A stretch of DNA of 64,000 nucleotides from Commensalibacter melissae. Its GTDB lineage: Bacteria > Pseudomonadota > Alphaproteobacteria > Acetobacterales > Acetobacteraceae. The position numbers were made by a program, and so were the translations under genes. Of the stretch, positions 26,260 to 35,032 are shown piece by piece (position 1 is the first letter of the stretch; each line of letters starts with the position of its first letter). The stretch is from NCBI RefSeq assembly GCF_003691365.1, contig NZ_CP033087.1, forward strand, positions 324,501 to 388,500, written 5' to 3'. The notes beneath the pieces were generated by a model. It saw only the letters and a list, made by a program, of their open reading frames with translations. It was not told where the DNA came from and ran no database searches.

Positions 26260-26526
26260 ATGAATTGCACGCACTTACCTGACAGGACTATGTGGTCTAC
26301 CCTTCCACGGGAAACACTCCAGAAATATCTGAGAGATGCACAACAGGCATATCATGAGGTAATGACAGGATCAAAACCTGTTTCAGTTTCCTATTCCCAG
26401 GAAACAGGGGCGAAATCGGTAACTTATAATCAGGCGAATATCCAAAACCTTTTGGGTTATATCAAGGACTTGCAACGTAGCCTTGGAATCAATCGAAGAC
26501 GGGCGATAGGAATATGCTTCCGGTAA
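26260..26526 (+). CDS. Head-to-tail joining protein gpW
   Basis: 88 aa. It has the gpW pattern: LRDAQQAYHEVMTGSKPVSV, a tyrosine-rich strand VTYNQANIQNLLGYIKDLQ and a basic C-terminal end. gpW fills the portal after packaging and provides the platform for the tail connector. It lies directly before the portal gene, as in lambda, overlapping it by 13 bp. Confidence 0.88.
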   Translation: MNCTHLPDRTMWSTLPRETLQKYLRDAQQAYHEVMTGSKPVSVSYSQETGAKSVTYNQANIQNLLGYIKDLQRSLGINRRRAIGICFR

Positions 26527-28202
26527 ATCAGAAAAAATCATCCATACTCGATCAATATGGAAATCCATATGTAAAACAGAATACATCAAAACCGACGGCA
26601 TTACATGGTGGATGGAATACAATTCCCTATGACGCTGCCGACTTGACAGGGAACAATGCATTCAACTGGCTACCCTATTTAACATCTCCGGATGTAGAGC
26701 TCAATCCATGGCGTGACATCATTGTTGGACGTGTTCGTGATCTTGTCAGGAACGATGGATGGGCATCAGGGATTGTTACACGTATCCTTGACAATGCAAT
26801 TGGTGGATGTTTTCGTCCGATTAGCAAACCTGATTATCGAACCTTGCAGGCAAAAACAGGATGTTCATTTGATGCACAATGGGCGAAGGAGTGGTCAAGA
26901 GAGGTTGATAGCCATTGGCGTTCATGGGCTAATGATGAAGGACGCTACTGTGATGCGGGTCGCCGGTTGACTTTTTCACAAATGATGTGGGCGGCTATGC
27001 GTGGACTTCTTATCGATGGGGATGCAATCGCTGTTCTCAACTGGATACCAGATCGTGTTCAAAAAGGTCAGGCCCTGTATGCAACGGCTGTCCAGATGAT
27101 TGATCCTGATCGCCTGTGCAATCCAAATAATAATATTGACAGCGAGGAATGTCGTGGCGGTGTTCAAATTGACAGTTATGGATCGCCAATAGGATATCAT
27201 TTCCGTAAATCCCATTTATCCAATTATTTCGATTTAAGTCAAACAATGACGTGGGAGTATATCAAAAAGGAAACGCCATGGGGCCGTCCACAGGTTGTCC
27301 ATTATTTTGAAACAAATCGTGCGGATGAACATCGGGGTGGTGCAGGTATTCTCACACCTATTGTACAACGTTTACGCATGATCACCAAATATGACAAGAC
27401 CGAGCTTGATGCCGCAGTCGTGAACGCAACCTTCGCCGCTTTTTTGGAAAGTCCCTATGATCCAGTATCAGGAATGGATGCGCTGGAAACCCAGGAAAGC
27501 GAGAATATACTAAATTATATTGATAACCGAAATTGCTATCATAAAAACAATAATCTGGTACTGGGAGGAACAAGAATACCGGTATTATTCCCAGGGGAAA
27601 AGATCAGTGCGGTCAGTTCGTCACATCCCCATAGCGGATATAGGGAATTTCTTGGTGCGGCCTTGCGTAATATCGCGGCTGGTACTGGTGTATCCACGCA
27701 GCAAATAAGTAATGACTGGTCAGATGTAAATTATTCATCAGCACGTTCCGCCATGCTTGAGGCATGGAAAACATTGACACGGAGAAGGGACAATTTTGGA
27801 AACGGTTTTGCCTCTCCAATCCGGTCAGCATGGCTTGAGGAATGTTGCATGAAAGAGGAACTGCCATGGCCATCGGGAGTTGATCTCGACTATTTGATGG
27901 ATATGGTTTCTTACCTGAAAACACCATTATCGAAATGTAAATGGCTTGGTCCAGGTCGTGGATGGGTTGATCCTGTTGCTGAAAAACAGGGTGCGGTTCT
28001 TGGTATGGCTGCAGGGTTATCAACACTCGAAGTGGAGGCGGCTGAGAATTCAGGGGATGATTGGGAGGAAATCATTGATCAACGTGCCCTTGAAATAAAG
28101 AAATTCAATGAAAATGGAATTCCATTGCCTGAATGGACAGGAAATCAGATCAATGGAAAGGAAACCTCCATTTCATCGCCACCTGAAAAACCAAGTCCAT
28201 AA
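26514..28202 (+). CDS. Portal protein, lambda gpB family
   Basis: Dodecameric vertex ring through which DNA enters the capsid. 562 aa. Recognisable family segments are ILDNAIGGCFRP, RLTFSQMMWAAMRGLLIDGD (with the usual DGDA), TAVQMIDPDRL, and HYFETNRADEHRGG, followed by the central helices and SSARSAMLEAWK. Length and motifs fit phage portal PF05136. It precedes the protease gene with a 19-bp gap to that gene's ATG. Confidence 0.95.
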   Translation: MLPVNQKKSSILDQYGNPYVKQNTSKPTALHGGWNTIPYDAADLTGNNAFNWLPYLTSPDVELNPWRDIIVGRVRDLVRNDGWASGIVTRILDNAIGGCFRPISKPDYRTLQAKTGCSFDAQWAKEWSREVDSHWRSWANDEGRYCDAGRRLTFSQMMWAAMRGLLIDGDAIAVLNWIPDRVQKGQALYATAVQMIDPDRLCNPNNNIDSEECRGGVQIDSYGSPIGYHFRKSHLSNYFDLSQTMTWEYIKKETPWGRPQVVHYFETNRADEHRGGAGILTPIVQRLRMITKYDKTELDAAVVNATFAAFLESPYDPVSGMDALETQESENILNYIDNRNCYHKNNNLVLGGTRIPVLFPGEKISAVSSSHPHSGYREFLGAALRNIAAGTGVSTQQISNDWSDVNYSSARSAMLEAWKTLTRRRDNFGNGFASPIRSAWLEECCMKEELPWPSGVDLDYLMDMVSYLKTPLSKCKWLGPGRGWVDPVAEKQGAVLGMAAGLSTLEVEAAENSGDDWEEIIDQRALEIKKFNENGIPLPEWTGNQINGKETSISSPPEKPSP

Positions 28203-28221
28203 TAAATCAACGGATTTCATC

Positions 28222-29007
28222 ATGAAAATTTATAAGTTTCTAAACCGGCCCCTGGCTCTGGAACAGTCATGCGTGTCCTTTTTAACCCAGGAAATCCTTG
28301 CGGGAAGGACACAGGATTTACAGTCGATGGCCACTAACCCGCGTGACAGCCCACAGGTCAATGAGAAAATATGCGTCATAGAAATCAAAGGTATCCTTGT
28401 TCCAGGAGATATCTATTGGAAAGGATGGGTATGTGGTTATGATGCAATCCAGGAACAATTGATCCAGGCATTGAGTAAAGATTGCATCGAGACAATCGTC
28501 CTTCTTATTGACAGCCCTGGAGGGATTGCCTCCGGATGTTTTGATTTGTCAGACTTTATTTACAAGGCCCGTAAAATAAAGAGGATCATGGCGATCTGTG
28601 ACAGCAATGCATATTCAGCAGCCTATGCGATCGCAAGTGCGGCCCATTTCATCACCGTTCCAAGGGATGGAGGGGTGGGAAGCATCGGTGTAATTGCCAT
28701 GCATACAGATTATTCCAAATATCTCGATAAAGAGGGGATAAAGGTTACCCAGATCACATACGGAGCATATAAGGGTGAAGGAGATCCATCAATACCTCTC
28801 ACAGATGGTGCGTTGGGACGAATACAGGCAGATGTCAATTATCTTGGTGAGATGTTTGTTGAAACAGTTGCCCGTAATCGTGACCTGGAATCAAAAAAAA
28901 TAAGAGAAATGGAGGCTGGAACCTTTCTTGGATCCTTCGGGGTAGAGCAAGGTTTGGCTGATGTTGTGTCCTCGCCTTTTGAGGCGATTATAAAATTAGG
29001 AAAATAA
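28222..29007 (+). CDS. S49 capsid maturation protease (lambda gpC / SppA type)
   Basis: Serine protease that processes portal and scaffold during head maturation. 261 aa from ATG 28222. The crotonase-like core has LLIDSPGGIASGCFD, then NAYSAAYAIASAAHFI with the probable nucleophile Ser132, and GVGSIGVIAMH. A lysine in GAYKGEGDP is near the usual base. The frame is open to 28108 inside the portal gene but the first clean start with a ribosome binding region is 28222. Confidence 0.92.
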   Translation: MKIYKFLNRPLALEQSCVSFLTQEILAGRTQDLQSMATNPRDSPQVNEKICVIEIKGILVPGDIYWKGWVCGYDAIQEQLIQALSKDCIETIVLLIDSPGGIASGCFDLSDFIYKARKIKRIMAICDSNAYSAAYAIASAAHFITVPRDGGVGSIGVIAMHTDYSKYLDKEGIKVTQITYGAYKGEGDPSIPLTDGALGRIQADVNYLGEMFVETVARNRDLESKKIREMEAGTFLGSFGVEQGLADVVSSPFEAIIKLGK

Positions 29008-29008
29008 A

Positions 29009-29626
29009 ATGGTAGATCTGCAAAATACAAGCAAATTTAGAAAAAGTTTTGCCGCTCTTTTCGGAATGAGTGCGGAAAACGAAGATACTGATGAAAATAA
29101 TAAATGCGATGATACGCAGGATGAAAACAAGGCAAGCGATGACGGGGAAGACGATACCGAAGAAAACGCTTCCAATGAAAATGATCCTGACAGCAATTGT
29201 TCCGACGATGATGACGGTGATGACGAAAGCGATGCTGAGGATGAAAAGGATGACAAAAAGGCTAAGGCACGGGCTCGTGAACGTGGTCGATGCAAGGCCA
29301 TTCTTTTGTCTCCAGCAGCCAAAAATGATCCGCAACAAGCTTATTATCTAGCTTTTGGAAGCAATCTTTCACGTAAGCAGGCAATAAAAATCCTTTCTAT
29401 GTCAATGAGAAAATCACCTGGAAAGCAGAATAGTTCAAGAATGTCCATAAGAAACAATTCTAAAAAATTCAACGAGATGATGTCGAACCATCAAAGCCGT
29501 GTAAGTCAGCAAGCCCCAGTCGGTAATCAGGGAAATCAGACGAATATATACAAAGAAAGATCACTAAACATCCTGAAAGCCGTTCAAGCAACAGGATTAA
29601 GAAAAGTTAAGGAAGGTATTATCTAA
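29009..29626 (+). CDS. Scaffold-like protein with acidic low-complexity domain
   Basis: 205 aa. Residues ~24-85 are almost entirely Asp, Glu, Asn, Ser and Lys. They are followed by ARARERGRCKAILLSP and a helix (AFGSNLSRKQAIKILSM) that matches the C-terminal scaffold region in lambda C/Nu3-type proteins. Starts 1 bp after the protease stop. A separate scaffold gene, rather than an internal Nu3 start, is a variation on lambda. The assignment is from position and this motif. Confidence 0.65.
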   Translation: MVDLQNTSKFRKSFAALFGMSAENEDTDENNKCDDTQDENKASDDGEDDTEENASNENDPDSNCSDDDDGDDESDAEDEKDDKKAKARARERGRCKAILLSPAAKNDPQQAYYLAFGSNLSRKQAIKILSMSMRKSPGKQNSSRMSIRNNSKKFNEMMSNHQSRVSQQAPVGNQGNQTNIYKERSLNILKAVQATGLRKVKEGII

Positions 29627-30036
29627 TGGCCACTATTTATGGTGCGACTGCACAACCGTTTGGAAATGTTGATGTTAGTTACCGTCAGGATAACCTAATT
29701 GCAGGCAATCTTCAGCTTGTTACTCAAAGCATTACCTTGTTAAATGGTCAGGGAGTTTTAAGACGTGGAACCATTCTTGGAAAGAATGGTGATGGACTAT
29801 ATGTCATTTCCAAGGCCACTGCAACAGATGGTTCACAGGATCCATGTGCTGTTCTGGTCGATACATTTGATACATCAGGAGGAAATGTTGTTAATGCCGG
29901 TGTTTATCAAATGGGTGAGTTCAATGCAAACCATATCATCAAGGATGACAGTTGGACTATTGAAAAATTACGCGATGCAACACGACAACATTCAATTTTT
30001 CTAAAAGATGTTGTCACTGCAGATGACCCATCCTAA
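29626..30036 (+). CDS. Head decoration protein gpD
   Basis: 136 aa. Trimeric capsid-stabilising protein of the lambda gpD family: GVLRRGTILGK near residue 45, a variable middle, then CAVLVDTFDTSGG and a C-terminal helix (TIEKLRDATRQHSIFLKDVV). It overlaps the scaffold stop by 1 bp (TAATG). Location between scaffold and major capsid is conserved. Confidence 0.88.
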   Translation: MATIYGATAQPFGNVDVSYRQDNLIAGNLQLVTQSITLLNGQGVLRRGTILGKNGDGLYVISKATATDGSQDPCAVLVDTFDTSGGNVVNAGVYQMGEFNANHIIKDDSWTIEKLRDATRQHSIFLKDVVTADDPS

Positions 30037-30046
30037 GGAAAATATT

Positions 30047-31144
30047 ATGCAAGATAATTCACAACAACTTCCACCAGAGATATCCAATAATTTCAATGAG
30101 CTTTATAATACCTATACTTTAATAGGTGTCGTTGAAAACCTTTATGAAGCAAATACATTTTTTGTTGATAATTTTTTCAGCTCAACGGTTTTTTCCAATG
30201 ATGCATATGTGGCCATCGATATTGATGTCGGTTTGCGTCGTATGTCACCTTTTGTTTCACCTTTGCATGAAGGGAAACTGGTTGAAAGTAGAAAAATCAG
30301 AACAAGGTCTTTTGCACCTCCATATATCAAGGATAAAAGGGCTCCAGATCTGTTACGCCCTGTTCGTCGTGCACTTGGTGAACGTATCGGTGGAAACCAG
30401 TTAACTGCAATACAAAGAATGGATGCAAATATCGGTATTGAACTTGCCGATCAAAAAGACAACCTTAAACGCCGTCTTGAATGGATGGCAACCCAATCAA
30501 TCGTTAATGGCTATCTACGCATCAAAGGGGATGGATATGAAGAATCAATTATCGATTTCCTACGTGATCCTTCCTTAAATATCGTTTTATCCGGAAAAAG
30601 CATGTGGGATGATGAAAATACCATAGCAAATCCATCCGATGATATCCGTAATTGGGCGACAAATATCCTGAAATTGAGCGGAAGCCAGATCACTGATCTT
30701 ATTTTCACGAATTCAGCCTATAGTGCACTGATCAAGAACAAGGATATATATCAGGCAATCTTCAATTCATCATTAAGGGCGAACAATGATGCAAATTTGT
30801 TGATGGGACCAAATACCGGATCGGTTCCATTCCAGGGATACTGGGGTGGATATCGTATATGGTTATATAATGAATGGTATATTGATGAGGACATCCAGCA
30901 AAAACCAATGATTGAGGATGGAAATATTATCGGTATTTCTAAGGCTATTTCAGGAACTCTTGCTTATGCTGCAATTAAGGATGGTGCATTAGGTTATATA
31001 CCTGCAGCATTTGCACCAAGCATGTGGATCCAACCAGATCCAAGCCAGATATTCATGATGTTGCAATCCTCCCCATTGACAATTTTAGGAAGACCAAATG
31101 CCTGTTTTACGGCAAGAGTGGCAAAAGGAAAAACAAATGGCTAA
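30047..31144 (+). CDS. Major capsid protein, lambda gpE family
   Basis: HK97-fold coat protein, 365 aa from ATG 30047 with AAGGA 7 nt upstream (the open frame reaches back to 30008). Diagnostic stretches are VDIDVGLRRMSPFVSPLHEG-type N-terminal E-loop region, RSFAPPYIKDKRAP, and LIFTNSAYSAL. The C-terminus has MWIQPDPSQIFMMLQSSPL. Length is close to gpE (341 aa). It follows gpD as in lambda. Confidence 0.93.
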   Translation: MQDNSQQLPPEISNNFNELYNTYTLIGVVENLYEANTFFVDNFFSSTVFSNDAYVAIDIDVGLRRMSPFVSPLHEGKLVESRKIRTRSFAPPYIKDKRAPDLLRPVRRALGERIGGNQLTAIQRMDANIGIELADQKDNLKRRLEWMATQSIVNGYLRIKGDGYEESIIDFLRDPSLNIVLSGKSMWDDENTIANPSDDIRNWATNILKLSGSQITDLIFTNSAYSALIKNKDIYQAIFNSSLRANNDANLLMGPNTGSVPFQGYWGGYRIWLYNEWYIDEDIQQKPMIEDGNIIGISKAISGTLAYAAIKDGALGYIPAAFAPSMWIQPDPSQIFMMLQSSPLTILGRPNACFTARVAKGKTNG

Positions 31145-31442
31145 AAATGATGATCCCACAAAAACTCAGACTCAAGATGATCCCATAAAAACTCAGACTC
31201 AAGATGATTTTAAAGGGACATCAAGTATTTCAGACGGGAAGATAACTGTTACTGTTCTTAATAATTTCAGTGTAACGCATAACGGTATTGTTTATAAAGG
31301 AGGATCAACATTTGATGCCGAGAAAAAGGAAGCAGAATTCCTTATCAAGAATAATTATGTTGTTGCAGGATCAATTTTACCATCTGGCGGAATATTTATA
31401 CCATCTATCAAAAATCCTGCTGTGGGAAGCAGCTTAGATTGA
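31137..31442 (+). CDS. Head-region protein with tandem repeat, 101 aa
   Basis: Starts at ATG 31137, overlapping the capsid gene end. The N-terminus contains two copies of a nine-residue unit (DDPxKTQTQ) from a 27-bp tandem repeat (31149-31202). The rest (KITVTVLNNFSVTHNGIVYK, FLIKNNYVVAG) looks like a small beta-rich fold. Position matches lambda FI or a capsid-associated protein, but I see no clear homologue. Confidence 0.55.
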   Translation: MAKNDDPTKTQTQDDPIKTQTQDDFKGTSSISDGKITVTVLNNFSVTHNGIVYKGGSTFDAEKKEAEFLIKNNYVVAGSILPSGGIFIPSIKNPAVGSSLD

Positions 31443-31861
31443 TGATAGATTTTGATAAACTGGTTCTTTCACATTGTGTGAAGAATTTCGGAAGGCCGAT
31501 AAAATATTGTCCACAATCGGGTGATCCTATCGAAATATATGGAATATTTGATAATGTCACCCGATTTCTTGATCCCATGCCTGGCGTGCTTGAAAGTGAA
31601 GCTGGGAAAAATGGTGTGGTTGCATCCCGTTTAATGGTTGGGGTAAGATTGTCAGACTTTTCTGCCAAACCGACGATGGGTGACAAAATCATGATTGATG
31701 AACGTGTTTACTACGTTCAGGAAGTGGCTGTCGATGGACAGGGGTGTGCACATCTGGTCTTGAATGGTGGTAAAAAAAATGAGGACAGTGAAAATAAGGG
31801 AGAGCAATCTTTACAGGAATATCCTGTTGAAGATCGTGGTCAATTTATTAAAGAACACTAA
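31442..31861 (+). CDS. Head-tail joining protein, gpFII-like
   Basis: 139 aa. The arrangement DPIEIYGIFDN, VGVRLSDFSAKP, GDKIMIDERVYYVQEVAVDGQG and LVLNGG matches FII/connector proteins that close the head and receive the tail. TGATG overlap with the previous gene. The C-terminal 25 residues are polar and outside the fold. Confidence 0.75.
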   Translation: MIDFDKLVLSHCVKNFGRPIKYCPQSGDPIEIYGIFDNVTRFLDPMPGVLESEAGKNGVVASRLMVGVRLSDFSAKPTMGDKIMIDERVYYVQEVAVDGQGCAHLVLNGGKKNEDSENKGEQSLQEYPVEDRGQFIKEH

Positions 31862-32279
31862 TTTCCCATTTCCGGTAAATATTGTCAATACATTGCCGAT
31901 AAGGGTTCCCCAGGACAGGCTTCCCATCATATTCGTCTCAGCACCTGCTGATCATGCGACCGCCAAAGCTGTTGGACCTGCGAATTATCGGAGGAATGTA
32001 TATATAGTTCTTCAAATCTTCCTTAATTTTGATGATCCTGTAAAAGGACAACAGGACATAAATGACCTTTGTTCAATTGTTGAGGATGCCATTCAATGTG
32101 ACCGGTATTTTCAAAGCCGTATCGAGGGTATCATGTCGTTCAAATTTGATCTTGTCTTTCATGCCGATACCGCAGTCCCTATAGCTGAGGCCCGTTATGA
32201 GTTTGAATGTCAATATACAGAGGTGTTTTATCCAAGCGGTACAGATTTGCTTCATATTGATGCGACAACTGAAATTTAA
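31779..32279 (+). CDS. Tail terminator-like protein
   Basis: About 166 aa. It overlaps the previous gene by 83 bp, since only an upstream start keeps the helix (YRNILLKIVVNLLKN) that opens this family. The middle (LPIIFVSAPADHA, RRNVYIVLQIFLNF, INDLCSIVEDAI) and C-terminus (EARYEFECQYTEVF) resemble gpU/tail-terminator folds. ATG 31764 and 31779 are both possible. It completes the connector before the contractile tail genes. Confidence 0.6.
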   Translation: MRTVKIRESNLYRNILLKIVVNLLKNTNFPFPVNIVNTLPIRVPQDRLPIIFVSAPADHATAKAVGPANYRRNVYIVLQIFLNFDDPVKGQQDINDLCSIVEDAIQCDRYFQSRIEGIMSFKFDLVFHADTAVPIAEARYEFECQYTEVFYPSGTDLLHIDATTEI

Positions 32280-32296
32280 TTAAGAGAGAAATAAAA

Positions 32297-32488
32297 ATGT
32301 TTGTAAAACCAACACCAGGACGAAAAGTCCGTCATCCTGGTGAGGACCGTTTTTTGTCTGAAAAGGGCGAAAATGTCATGGACAGCTTCTATTGGCAACG
32401 TCTCAAGAATAACGGGGATATTATCGTTATGGAGATTGATAACATTCAGAATAAAAATATAGTCAAAAAAGGAAAAGAGAATGACTGA
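32297..32488 (+). CDS. DUF2635 tail protein (Mu gp38-like)
   Basis: 63 aa with the family start MFVKPTPGRKVRHP and SFYWQRLKNNGDI. This small protein of unknown role sits just before the sheath gene in Mu-like tails, as it does here. It overlaps the sheath gene by 8 bp. Confidence 0.85.
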   Translation: MFVKPTPGRKVRHPGEDRFLSEKGENVMDSFYWQRLKNNGDIIVMEIDNIQNKNIVKKGKEND

Positions 32489-33962
32489 TACAATCTCGAT
32501 ACCTGGGTTCTCAAGCAATAACCGTGTTCCAGGATTCTATTTTTCCTTGGATGCAAGCAAGGCCAATACCGCCACGGCACAACGTCAGGTTTTGATCATA
32601 GGCCAGATGCTTCCAACCAGCAAGGAGACACCGAATATAGCGGTTGAATGTTCTGGGGTTAGCTCTGCCATAGGGTTATATGGTGCCGGCTCTCAAATCG
32701 CCCTGATGGTGGAGGCATATCGTAAAATTGACCGGAATGGAAAACTGTGGGTTTTGCCTCTTGCGGATGAAAAGGGTAATCTGCCATCAACTGGATCCAT
32801 TCAATTTGATGGAACCATGTCAAGGAATGGCAAGATATCCCTGTATATAGGGGATGTCCTGATTGAAAGATCCTTTGTTTCAGGAACATCTGCAGGTACA
32901 GTTGCCCAGTCAATTTCAGATCTTGTCAACAGTGTCATAAATGTTCCCGTAACCGCAACGGTAAATCAGTCGACAATAAATCTTACCTCAAAGAACACAG
33001 GTTATTACGGAAATTCCATCTCTATCAATCTCAATTTGCTTGGTGAGGTTGCTGGTCAGAAAACACCGGATGGTCTAACCATAAGCATAACCAAAATGAC
33101 CGGTGGATCGGGAAATCCATCCGTTTTGAAAGAGGCACTTGCCAATTTGGGACAAAGACAGTTCGACCTGTTTATACATCCATACCCAGATGAGGTGTCA
33201 CTTGGAATTTTCAGTGATTTCCTGGATGACAGATGGCAGGCGACAGTTCAGCTCTATGGTCATGCAATCACTGCAGCGAATGGAACATACGGTGACATAA
33301 CCTCTATTGGCGTTATGGCCAACAGTGAATACCTCACCATTATTGGAACGGCTGACAGTCCCTCCCATTATATGGTGTGGGCAGCCCAGGTGGGTGCACA
33401 GGTCGCAATGAGCATCCGTGACAATCCAGCCATACCGATCACGGGCCTTGCACTTAAGGTCATGCCACCAACAGATGCGGGAACATTTCTGTATGAGCAA
33501 AGGAATTCATTATTGTATGACGGTATTTCAACATTTTCTGTCAACAATAATCAGGTGATGATTGAACGTCTGATCACCATGTACAAGAAAAACGTCTATG
33601 GCAATGATGACAACAGTTACCTGAACATTGAAACGATGTTGACCGCGGCATTCGCACTGCAGGATATGCGGGCATTTCTGGCTGGACAGTTTTCTCGGTG
33701 CATACTGTTGCAGAACGGTTCGAAAATATCTTCAGGCCAGAAGGCGACGACCGCGGAACTTATTGCAAAAAGTTGTGCGGCACATTACCGGACACAATCG
33801 ACCTATCTATGGGTTCAGAACCCTGACCAGTTTTCAAGGGATATCAAGTCGGAAAATGTAGGAAACGGTATCGTGAAACTCTTGATGCCATACCAGTTTT
33901 CAGACCAGCTGTTTACAATTGCAGGAAACTGCCAGTTTACCAAAATTGAGGAGCCTAACTAA
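32481..33962 (+). CDS. Contractile tail sheath protein (Mu gpL type)
   Basis: 493 aa. Forms the outer contractile tube. Recognised by the N-terminal ISIPGFSSNNRVPGFYFSLD, by RQFDLFIHPYPDE in the middle and by DAGTFLYEQRNSLLYDGIST, followed by the C-terminal sheath domain with ETMLTAAFALQDMR. It shows that the particle is a myovirus, unlike the lambda siphovirus that its head genes resemble. Confidence 0.93.
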   Translation: MTDTISIPGFSSNNRVPGFYFSLDASKANTATAQRQVLIIGQMLPTSKETPNIAVECSGVSSAIGLYGAGSQIALMVEAYRKIDRNGKLWVLPLADEKGNLPSTGSIQFDGTMSRNGKISLYIGDVLIERSFVSGTSAGTVAQSISDLVNSVINVPVTATVNQSTINLTSKNTGYYGNSISINLNLLGEVAGQKTPDGLTISITKMTGGSGNPSVLKEALANLGQRQFDLFIHPYPDEVSLGIFSDFLDDRWQATVQLYGHAITAANGTYGDITSIGVMANSEYLTIIGTADSPSHYMVWAAQVGAQVAMSIRDNPAIPITGLALKVMPPTDAGTFLYEQRNSLLYDGISTFSVNNNQVMIERLITMYKKNVYGNDDNSYLNIETMLTAAFALQDMRAFLAGQFSRCILLQNGSKISSGQKATTAELIAKSCAAHYRTQSTYLWVQNPDQFSRDIKSENVGNGIVKLLMPYQFSDQLFTIAGNCQFTKIEEPN

Positions 33963-34333
33963 TGGCATCAACATCAGGAGCAATTGCGGGATATTGCGAA
34001 ATAACCATTGATGGCGAGGTATGGGACGCTAAAGAGGTTAAATATACATTGCATGGTTATAAACGTGAAACTGCCATTTCCCAGAACGGGGTTGTAGGTT
34101 ACACGGCAATGCCGGTACAGGGTTCGATTTCCGGAACATTGTTTGATCGGAAAGACAGATCGATCAAGGATATCATGAACAAGTCCGCGGCAACTGTTAT
34201 CGTTCGGGCCGCCAATGGAAAAGTCATAACTGGAAACAATATGTGGCTTGTGGAACAGCCTGAACTTTCAACACAGGAAGGAACCTATGAATTCAAGTTT
34301 GAAGGTAAAGAGGTAACGGAGGACCAGGCATGA
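33962..34333 (+). CDS. Tail tube protein (Mu gpM type)
   Basis: 123 aa beta-rich tube protein: GYCEITIDGEVWDAKE, QNGVVGYTAMPVQGSISGTL and EGTYEFKFEGKEV. The stop and start overlap with the sheath (TAATG) and with the following assembly gene (ATGA), fitting a tightly coupled tail operon. Confidence 0.9.
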   Translation: MASTSGAIAGYCEITIDGEVWDAKEVKYTLHGYKRETAISQNGVVGYTAMPVQGSISGTLFDRKDRSIKDIMNKSAATVIVRAANGKVITGNNMWLVEQPELSTQEGTYEFKFEGKEVTEDQA

Positions 34334-34899
34334 ATAATGAAAAAACAATCAAATTGACCAATCCGGTAAATTTCAATGATCAGGTTTACGAGGAAATCAG
34401 GGTAAGGGAACCGACAATCAATGAATACATGCTTTCACTGAAATCAAAGGGAAACAAAGAATCATTTGAGGCGGATGCCATGGTCCAGATTGAATTGCTG
34501 AGCAGGGTTACCGGTTTACCGGTCAATGCGATTGAATCCTTTCCAAGTTCAGTCATGGACGAGGCGACAAATTTCATTGCATCGTTTCAGGAGGATCATG
34601 AAAACATTGATTCAAACGAGATCATTATTGATCCTCCCATCTCCATTGCCAACGGTAATGAATATGATCGTCTCACGTTGCTTGAACCAACAGTCGGACA
34701 ACGCAAAAAGGCGACCCGTATGCTTGACAAATATGGAAATACACCGTTGGGGGCTATGGAGTTTCAGCTATCCTTGTTGAAAGATATAAGCGATTGGCCA
34801 CTTGCTGCATTATTAAAGCTTCCAATAAGCACTTTCCTGCAGGCATCAAGGTATCTATCCGGTTTTTTTACAGATGGCCAGAAAACTGGAAAGAACTGA
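34330..34899 (+). CDS. Tail assembly chaperone (Mu gp41-like), short product
   Basis: 189 aa. The two halves look alike: each has a strand ending in 'EPT' (VREPTINEYML and LLEPTVGQRKKAT), a helix with AMVQIELLS or AMEFQLSLL, and a 'LP..xxxFxxxxxFLxA' end. This suggests an internal duplication of one gp41-like module. The chaperone coats the tape measure during tail assembly. Just before its stop is a slippery T TTT TTT that allows a longer -1 product. Confidence 0.8.
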   Translation: MNNEKTIKLTNPVNFNDQVYEEIRVREPTINEYMLSLKSKGNKESFEADAMVQIELLSRVTGLPVNAIESFPSSVMDEATNFIASFQEDHENIDSNEIIIDPPISIANGNEYDRLTLLEPTVGQRKKATRMLDKYGNTPLGAMEFQLSLLKDISDWPLAALLKLPISTFLQASRYLSGFFTDGQKTGKN

Positions 34900-35030
34900 A
34901 CCTGCAACTGATCTATTTCTATAAATGGCCTCCCCAGTGGATTGATGACATGACGGGAACCCAGTTCATTGAGGCTATAGAGGCCGCGAACAATGGGGTT
35001 GAGGCTGAAAAAATGGCACAGAATAAATAA
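34869..35030 (+). CDS. Extension of tail chaperone reached by -1 frameshift
   Basis: At 34863-34869 the zero frame reads GGT TTT TTT ACA, giving the heptamer T-TTT-TTT. Slipping back one base continues as TAC AGA TGG, adding 53 residues (YRWPENWKELNLQLI, ending KMAQNK) to about 180 residues of the chaperone. The extension has no good independent start. The conserved -1 frameshift in this gene pair of dsDNA tailed phages is well established (lambda G/GT). The site here fits the rule exactly. Confidence 0.85.
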   Translation, partial: YRWPENWKELNLQLIYFYKWPPQWIDDMTGTQFIEAIEAANNGVEAEKMAQNK

Positions 35031-35032
35031 TC

